A DNA stretch of 64,000 bases, taken from JABJOR01 sp965603075 (GTDB lineage Bacteria; Pseudomonadota; Alphaproteobacteria; Rhodospirillales; Casp-alpha2). Positions 58,971-64,000 of this stretch are shown here, piece by piece; positions within the stretch are counted from its first letter, which is position 1, and each line of letters starts with the position of its first letter. The stretch covers positions 13,498 through 77,497 of the forward strand of contig CBFDBO010000014.1 in NCBI GenBank assembly GCA_965603075.1, written 5' to 3'. The translations under genes and the position numbers were made by a program. Below the pieces are notes generated by a model that worked only from the letters and a program-made list of their open reading frames with translations, searched no databases and had not been told where the DNA came from.

Positions 58971-59728
58971 TGGTCCCCCTTGGCTGTTTTTTTACCCAGC
59001 AAATGATCAACGCCAAAGGCAAATGACCCGGCGATGATCCCGGTAAGCGGTGTTCCCCAACTGATCGACCAGCTATGCAGTGACGGTCCGATGAGCGCCC
59101 CACAAATAAGCGCGATGACACCCGCGCGTTGCTGCACACCGGCAAAGATCATGGCAAAGAAAGCCGGACTGAGGAACATCAAGCTTAAGGTCAGAGGGCG
59201 CGGTAACACCCCGGCCAACGTATGTCCCAAATAGGTTCCAAATACCGCCCCGATCAAACAGACGAGGCTAAAGCCCGTGTAATAGGGTATGCGTTCTGCT
59301 TGTACCATGGTTGGGAATCGTTGAAGGGCCGCGGCCCACGGGGTCAGGGTTACAAATTGTGCGAATAACATTCGCTTAGGCCAACTGGCTTTCCACTGCG
59401 TTAAATGCGGGGTTATGGCAAGTGTCATGGGCAAGAACCGTGCATTGGCCGCCGCCACCCCCATGGCAATGGCAACCACGGGCGCGCCCACGGCGACCAT
59501 CTCGACCATGACAATTTGACCGGGTAAACCCCAAATGCCAATCGTCGTCATAATGGATTGAAAGACGTTTATACCGCTTTCGCGCGCCAGTGATCCAAAC
59601 CCCATCATGGATGCCATTAGAACCAATGCGGGCATACCAAAAGCATGACGCACGCCCAGTTTACGCGCGGCCCGCGCTAATTCCACATCACTTAATTGAT
59701 CGGGTTGTGGGGCGTTATTTGGGGTCAT
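58967..59728 (-). CDS. azlC: AzlC family permease
   Basis: A 253-aa membrane protein of the branched-chain amino acid exporter family. FGMPALVLMASMMGFGSLARESG and VAMGVAAANARFLPMTLAITPHL are characteristic AzlC segments. It acts with AzlD as an inner-membrane exporter. Three near-copies of the start codon context (AATATGAAT, AATATGGAT, AATTATGAC) occur just upstream on this strand. ATG 59728 is the start. Confidence 0.88.
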   Translation of the reverse strand: MTPNNAPQPDQLSDVELARAARKLGVRHAFGMPALVLMASMMGFGSLARESGINVFQSIMTTIGIWGLPGQIVMVEMVAVGAPVVAIAMGVAAANARFLPMTLAITPHLTQWKASWPKRMLFAQFVTLTPWAAALQRFPTMVQAERIPYYTGFSLVCLIGAVFGTYLGHTLAGVLPRPLTLSLMFLSPAFFAMIFAGVQQRAGVIALICGALIGPSLHSWSISWGTPLTGIIAGSFAFGVDHLLGKKTAKGDQ

Positions 59729-59789
59729 AATTATCCATATTATTCATATTACCCACTGTTGATACACGCAATATCAAGAACACTTTAAT

Positions 59790-60539
59790 TTAGAAAACAG
59801 CACGCCGGATTAAATTTGCGCCTATTATCAATAGGGTGACAAGCAAGATTTTACGAAAAGCCTCTTGAGGAATTTTTTTGCGAATGCGCTGACCAATCCA
59901 TAAGCCGATCATTGCAGGAATACAGGCCAGCATGGAATAACCAATATTACCGCTGTGGATTATACCATTCATATAATAGAACCCAACCAGTGGAAAAGCG
60001 ATGAAGACCCAGATCAATCCCGTGGTACCAATGTAATCCTCTTTTTTGAGATCGGTCATCAGCAAGAACATAGTTATAGGGGGACCATAAACCGTGGAAA
60101 GCCCCCCGCTTAGACCCGAAGCAGCGCCGGCAAAAAGGCTAACGGGAAGTTCATAGCGTTTGGGTAATAATGTTTGTGGTCGAACCAGCCCCAATACCGT
60201 GCAGACAACAATCACCACGCCCAAAATAGCCATCAGGGTATTGCCATCCAGAACGGTGATTAATTGAGCGCCGATTCCTAAAAAGACCACCATCGTAGCA
60301 ATCATCGGCCAAAACCGCTTTAGACTTTGCAGCGAACCGCCACCATCGCGGACCTGCCAAATATTCGTCAACAATATGGAAACCATGGATAAACCAAGGA
60401 CGATTTTAACCGGCAGAATTAAGGCACCAAACGCCACCGTTATCAACGGCAACCCCATGCCGATCATACCCTTTATCATGCCCCCAAACAGAATAATTCC
60501 CGCCAGCATGATAATTATATAAGGGTCAGTTATGTCCAC
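59790..60539 (-). CDS. TauE/SafE family permease
   Basis: A 249-aa membrane protein with about eight helices (GIILFGGMIKGMIGMGLPLITVAFGALILPVKIVLGLSMVSILLTNIWQV). Family members export sulfite, sulfoacetate or other organic anions; here the substrate is unknown. GTG 60539 is the likely start; the start region is duplicated (GTCCACT at 60534 and 60549 on the plus strand). The gene lies 73 nt after soxG on the same strand, so they may be co-transcribed. Confidence 0.86.
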   Translation of the reverse strand: MDITDPYIIIMLAGIILFGGMIKGMIGMGLPLITVAFGALILPVKIVLGLSMVSILLTNIWQVRDGGGSLQSLKRFWPMIATMVVFLGIGAQLITVLDGNTLMAILGVVIVVCTVLGLVRPQTLLPKRYELPVSLFAGAASGLSGGLSTVYGPPITMFLLMTDLKKEDYIGTTGLIWVFIAFPLVGFYYMNGIIHSGNIGYSMLACIPAMIGLWIGQRIRKKIPQEAFRKILLVTLLIIGANLIRRAVF

Positions 60540-60612
60540 TTCTTATACGTCCACTGTTATTTTAGTATTCCCTTTCTCTGATACTTTAGAAAGAAAAGCA
60601 ACCTGACGTTAT

Positions 60613-61239
60613 TTAAAGGGCAACCGTTTCCCCAACCTCAAACCCGTATTCACCCGCCGCATCGCAAACCCATTCCCACATATGCTGGCCAAAAGCACGG
60701 AACACATAAAGATCAATGGTATTGGCGTCCACACACGCTAGAACCACGCCGCATTGCGATATGCTGGTGGTAACGGTGCGGTTCGCTGTAAATACAGTGC
60801 CGTGAAAATCGATGGGCGCACCCTTCATCAAAACCTGACGGGCGTGTTCACCAGAAATTCGAATAACGGTTCGACCGTGGCTGACATCAATGATCGCACC
60901 ATCCTCACCACACGCATCGCGTATGGTGTGCTCCAGCACGCCGGGGCCGCGTTCTGGCGCAACGGCCATCCAGCGGGTTGGCGACAACCAAATTAACGAT
61001 AAATCACCGTTGGTGGCTACCGTGCCCGGCTCCAGCGGTAAATCACAGCCACAGGCTTTTTTCACGCCCTTGGCGAAGGCTGCATTGTCAGCCTTACCCG
61101 CCACATGAACAATGGACAAAGGGCGGCGTTCAGCGAGGATGACACCGGGTTTATCGGTGGCCGCACCAAAGATGCCGGTTGCGTATACTTCCGCCAGCGC
61201 GGATCTGCGTTCTACTAACTTAACCTGTGAATCAACCAC
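60613..61239 (-). CDS. soxG: Sarcosine oxidase gamma subunit-like
   Basis: A 208-aa subunit of heterotetrameric sarcosine oxidase; the N-methylglutamate dehydrogenase subunit MgdD is its relative. It has a GcvT-like fold (SLIWLSPTRWMAVAP, IIDVSHGRTVIRISGEHARQVLMKGAPIDFH, YVFRAFGQHMWEWVCDAAGEYG). GTG 61239 is chosen because it overlaps the soxA stop by 8 nt (GTGGTTGA), which fits translational coupling. Confidence 0.9.
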   Translation of the reverse strand: MVDSQVKLVERRSALAEVYATGIFGAATDKPGVILAERRPLSIVHVAGKADNAAFAKGVKKACGCDLPLEPGTVATNGDLSLIWLSPTRWMAVAPERGPGVLEHTIRDACGEDGAIIDVSHGRTVIRISGEHARQVLMKGAPIDFHGTVFTANRTVTTSISQCGVVLACVDANTIDLYVFRAFGQHMWEWVCDAAGEYGFEVGETVAL

Positions 61240-64000
61240 GGACTCTCTCCCCCTTCGGATCAATAAAGTGCGGACTGCACAATTCAACCTGAACCTGTTC
61301 ATTGGTCAAAGGCGAAATCGCCCATAATTTCTCGCCCAATCGTTCGGAACCGCCTTTAACGATGCCAAGCCCGATAAAGGCCTCCACATGGGGGCTATAA
61401 CAATTGGAGGTTACCTCGCCCAACATCTCCATAGGAATGGGGGCTGTTGGATTGGCAACGATTTGCGCACCGCGCGGAATTTTGGTCTTGGGATCAAGAG
61501 ATTTAAGCCCGACCAATTGTTTACGCATGTCATCCGCCAGGGCGGGTTTGCTCAATGAACGTTGACCAATGAAGGCCTTCTTAGAGGAGATCATTCCACC
61601 GAAGCCCAAATCACCCGCCGTTGTTCGACCGTTCAGCTCAGCCCCCACAATATGACCTTTCTCAATACGCAAGATCGACATGGCTTCTACACCGTATGGT
61701 GCAACGTTTAGATCAACGCCCTCAGACATCAGGGTCTCCCAAACATGGCGACCCCAATCGGCGGGCACGCCCAGCTCATAGGCAAGTTCGCCCGAGAAAC
61801 TGATGCGATAAATACGACCGGGCACCCCGGCAATATTACCCGACCGAACGCCCATAAATTCAAACGCCTCATTGGACATATCGATGTCGGTAATTTTGGC
61901 AAGCAGTTCACGACTTTTTGGTCCGGCAACGGCAATCCCGCACCATTCCTCGGTCACGGAAACAACATGCACATCCAATTCAGGCCAAACCACATCCAGC
62001 AAGTATTCAAGGTGCTGCATAACCGGCCCCGCTTTGGCCGTGGTCGTGGTCATCATGAAATGATTTTCTGACAATCGTGATGTAGTACCATCATCAAAGA
62101 TCATACCGTCTTCGCGCAACATCACCCCATAACGGGCTTTGCCCACGGGTAGTTTGCCAAAGCCATTTATGTAACAACGATTAAGGAACTCTGCGGCGTC
62201 TTTGCCCTGAACATCAATTTTGCCCAAAGGGGAAACCTCAAAAATGCCAACGTCTTTACGGACATGTTTTGTTTCACGGTAAATCGCGTCCCACATGCTT
62301 TCGCCCGGTTTTTGGTAGTACGCCGGACGCGACCACATACCGGCCGAATTAAACTCAGCGCCTTTTTCTTCGTGCCAGCTTTGCAACTGGGTACGGCGGT
62401 GTGGGCTGAAATGGTGCCCACGCTCAACGCCCGTGATGGCCCCCATGGTCAACCCTGTAAAGGGAGGACGGAACGTGGTATGCCCCACTTCAGGTACTGT
62501 TTTATCCAGTTCTTCGGACAAAATCGCCATGCCGTTGATGTTGGATGTCTTACCCTGATCCGTCCCCATGCCCAACGTTGTATAACGCTTGGTATGCTCC
62601 ACGGATCGGTATCCTTCACGGGCCGCCAATTCGATATCAGTTGATGCCACGTCGTCTTGGAAATCCACAAACCGTTTAATATGAGTATGCGGTGGCAATG
62701 GAATGCGCCACATAGAGCGCAAGCCTGTTATATCGGCCCCGTTTTCGGCCTTCGGTGCACTGGCTGCTTTCGTGCCCTTAAATCCTGCGTGACGCGCCGC
62801 GTCCGCACCGGCTTTGGCGCCGTCTTTTAGACAATCAGATAGCCCCCAAACGGCTTTGCATGCCCCCGCTGAACGTTCTTGTTGGAACGATACGTCCGGC
62901 ACAAAGGTTGTCAGATCAGCGTCCCAGCGTAATTTACCCCGGGCTTGCGAGAACAAATGAACGCTTGGCGTCCAGCCCCCCGCCATACATAACAGATCAC
63001 AGTTGATGGAAATAACACCCCCACTCAAATGATCGCCGGCATCATTTAGGGCCATGATCTTAACGGACTTGATATGTTTACCACCCGTGGCCTCATAGAC
63101 CACATGGTTGTTGAAAACGGGAATGCCACGGTGGCGAACATCATCGGCGATCTCGCCCACATCCAGTCGATTATCAACCACGGCGGAAATTCGCATGCCC
63201 GCATCGTGCATATCGGCAACGGCTTGATAGGCGGTATCGTTGTTTGTAAAGATCACCGCGTTTTTACCGGGTAACACACCGTATTGATTGATGTAGGTCT
63301 GAACAGAACCCGCCAGCATCACGCCGGGCAGATCGTTGTTACCAAAGACCAGCGGGCGTTCGATAGAGCCCGTTGCCAAGACAACTTGTTTAGCCCAAAC
63401 TTTCCACATGCGTTGACGCGGTGTGTGTTTTTCGGGGCCGGCCTCAATCATGTTCTCGCCGGTTTTTTGGTTCAGCACCAACATATTGTGATCATAATAA
63501 CTGGCCACAACGGTATTGGGTAATAAGGTAACCTCTGGCATGGCGGCCAGTTCGGCTTTGATTTTGGCGACCCATTCCATGGCGGGTTTGCCACTGATTT
63601 CGTCACGGCGACCGTTAAGCTGGCCCCCGAAATCCAGTTGATCATCGACCAACATCACGCGTGCGCCACTGGCGGCGGCGGACTTCGCCGCCATCAATCC
63701 CGCCGGACCACCGCCTGCGATTAACACATCGCAATAGGCGTTCATGTGATCATAATAATCCGGATCGGGTTCAACCGATGATTTCCCCATGCCCGCTGCA
63801 TGACGGATAACTTTTTCATAGGTCATCCACAAGAAACCCGGCCACTTGAAAGTTTTGTAATAGAAACCAGAGGGCAGCATGCGATTGAACGTGTTATTAA
63901 TCGCATTCAAATCAAAGCCTACGCTGGGCCAACAGTTTTGGGAGTTTGCGACCAAACCATCGTACAATTCAATTTGTGTTGCCCGGATATTGGGTTCGGT
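61232..64000 (-). CDS. soxA: Sarcosine oxidase alpha subunit-like, 5' end outside the window
   Basis: Open to the window edge; the first visible residues are TEPNIRATQIELYDGL, an internal SoxA sequence, so about 60-100 N-terminal residues are missing. Then CDVLIAGGGPAGLMAAKSAAASGARVMLVDDQ (FAD), a long NAD-binding central part with AKQVVLATGSIERPLVFGNNDLPGVMLAGSVQTYINQYGVLPGKNAVIFTN, and from about residue 520 of the visible part a GcvT-type folate domain (IFEVSPLGKIDVQGKDAAEFLNRCYIN, AVAGPKSRELLAKI, SFSGELAYELGVP). It oxidises sarcosine and hands the methyl to folate. MgdC of N-methylglutamate dehydrogenase is a homologue and cannot be excluded. soxB and soxD are expected just outside. Confidence 0.92.
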   Translation of the reverse strand, partial: TEPNIRATQIELYDGLVANSQNCWPSVGFDLNAINNTFNRMLPSGFYYKTFKWPGFLWMTYEKVIRHAAGMGKSSVEPDPDYYDHMNAYCDVLIAGGGPAGLMAAKSAAASGARVMLVDDQLDFGGQLNGRRDEISGKPAMEWVAKIKAELAAMPEVTLLPNTVVASYYDHNMLVLNQKTGENMIEAGPEKHTPRQRMWKVWAKQVVLATGSIERPLVFGNNDLPGVMLAGSVQTYINQYGVLPGKNAVIFTNNDTAYQAVADMHDAGMRISAVVDNRLDVGEIADDVRHRGIPVFNNHVVYEATGGKHIKSVKIMALNDAGDHLSGGVISINCDLLCMAGGWTPSVHLFSQARGKLRWDADLTTFVPDVSFQQERSAGACKAVWGLSDCLKDGAKAGADAARHAGFKGTKAASAPKAENGADITGLRSMWRIPLPPHTHIKRFVDFQDDVASTDIELAAREGYRSVEHTKRYTTLGMGTDQGKTSNINGMAILSEELDKTVPEVGHTTFRPPFTGLTMGAITGVERGHHFSPHRRTQLQSWHEEKGAEFNSAGMWSRPAYYQKPGESMWDAIYRETKHVRKDVGIFEVSPLGKIDVQGKDAAEFLNRCYINGFGKLPVGKARYGVMLREDGMIFDDGTTSRLSENHFMMTTTTAKAGPVMQHLEYLLDVVWPELDVHVVSVTEEWCGIAVAGPKSRELLAKITDIDMSNEAFEFMGVRSGNIAGVPGRIYRISFSGELAYELGVPADWGRHVWETLMSEGVDLNVAPYGVEAMSILRIEKGHIVGAELNGRTTAGDLGFGGMISSKKAFIGQRSLSKPALADDMRKQLVGLKSLDPKTKIPRGAQIVANPTAPIPMEMLGEVTSNCYSPHVEAFIGLGIVKGGSERLGEKLWAISPLTNEQVQVELCSPHFIDPKGERVRG

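Noticed and set aside
61240..61302. Longer start for soxG
   Set aside because: It would overlap soxA by 71 nt; GTG 61239 gives a short coupled overlap and a normal length.

Overview
The window looks like a contiguous piece of an alphaproteobacterial chromosome, probably a Rhodospirillales-like, marine-type heterotroph. I infer this from protein resemblance and from the block carD, fdxA, terB-like, S4-domain protein and SUV3-type helicase. Base composition looks close to even throughout. No IS element, phage gene, CRISPR array, tRNA or rRNA was seen. Both edges cut genes: a rhomboid protease at 1 and a sarcosine-oxidase-type alpha subunit at 64000.

Layout. 1-22.5 kb is mostly housekeeping: rhomboid, purL, bolA-grxD, a GcvA-type regulator next to N-carbamoylputrescine amidase, an orphan Tat-exported polyamine-type binding protein, rpsD, an HNH nuclease, gluQ, a secreted nuclease-like protein, a sensor kinase with a SsuA/THI5-type periplasmic domain, an M48 lipoprotease, carD-fdxA-terB-S4-helicase, and two tandem phosphatase paralogues. 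22.6-28.1 kb is a tight minus-strand operon for carnitine or gamma-butyrobetaine: dehydrogenase-thioesterase fusion, acyl-CoA dehydrogenase, ADP-forming CoA ligase and CaiD. 28.2-31.8 kb has an esterase, an MlrC-type M81 protein and an aldo/keto reductase.

31.9-45.9 kb is the most distinctive part. Two paralogous modules point away from each other around two regulators (XRE-cupin and GntR/FCD). Each has a type III glutamine synthetase-like ligase and the three parts of a split glutamate synthase: class II amidotransferase, GXGXG domain and FMN synthase domain. The minus module has the last two parts fused and adds a GltD-like FAD protein with a degenerate synthase domain at its C-terminus. 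The plus module keeps the parts separate, gives its ligase a histone-H1-like Lys/Ala tail and ends in an unrecognised 136-residue protein. The families match GlnT-GlxBCD and the GmaS-MgsABC enzymes of the N-methylglutamate pathway.

45.9-64 kb has DinB-like and cupin proteins, an enoyl-CoA hydratase, an EamA transporter, ubiTUV for oxygen-independent ubiquinone hydroxylation, a Nit-type amidase, a PuuB-like FAD oxidase, a saccharopine dehydrogenase-like protein, a dimethylglycine/sarcosine dehydrogenase-like enzyme, AzlCD, a TauE/SafE permease and SoxG-SoxA.

How it may fit together (inference): carnitine or butyrobetaine is degraded towards glycine betaine, betaine is demethylated through dimethylglycine and sarcosine to glycine, and the ligase/split-synthase modules handle the released amine nitrogen or methylamines as gamma-glutamyl compounds. 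Separately, many gene boundaries carry short tandem duplications that include the stop or start codon. This is a sequence-level pattern that gene annotation does not explain.
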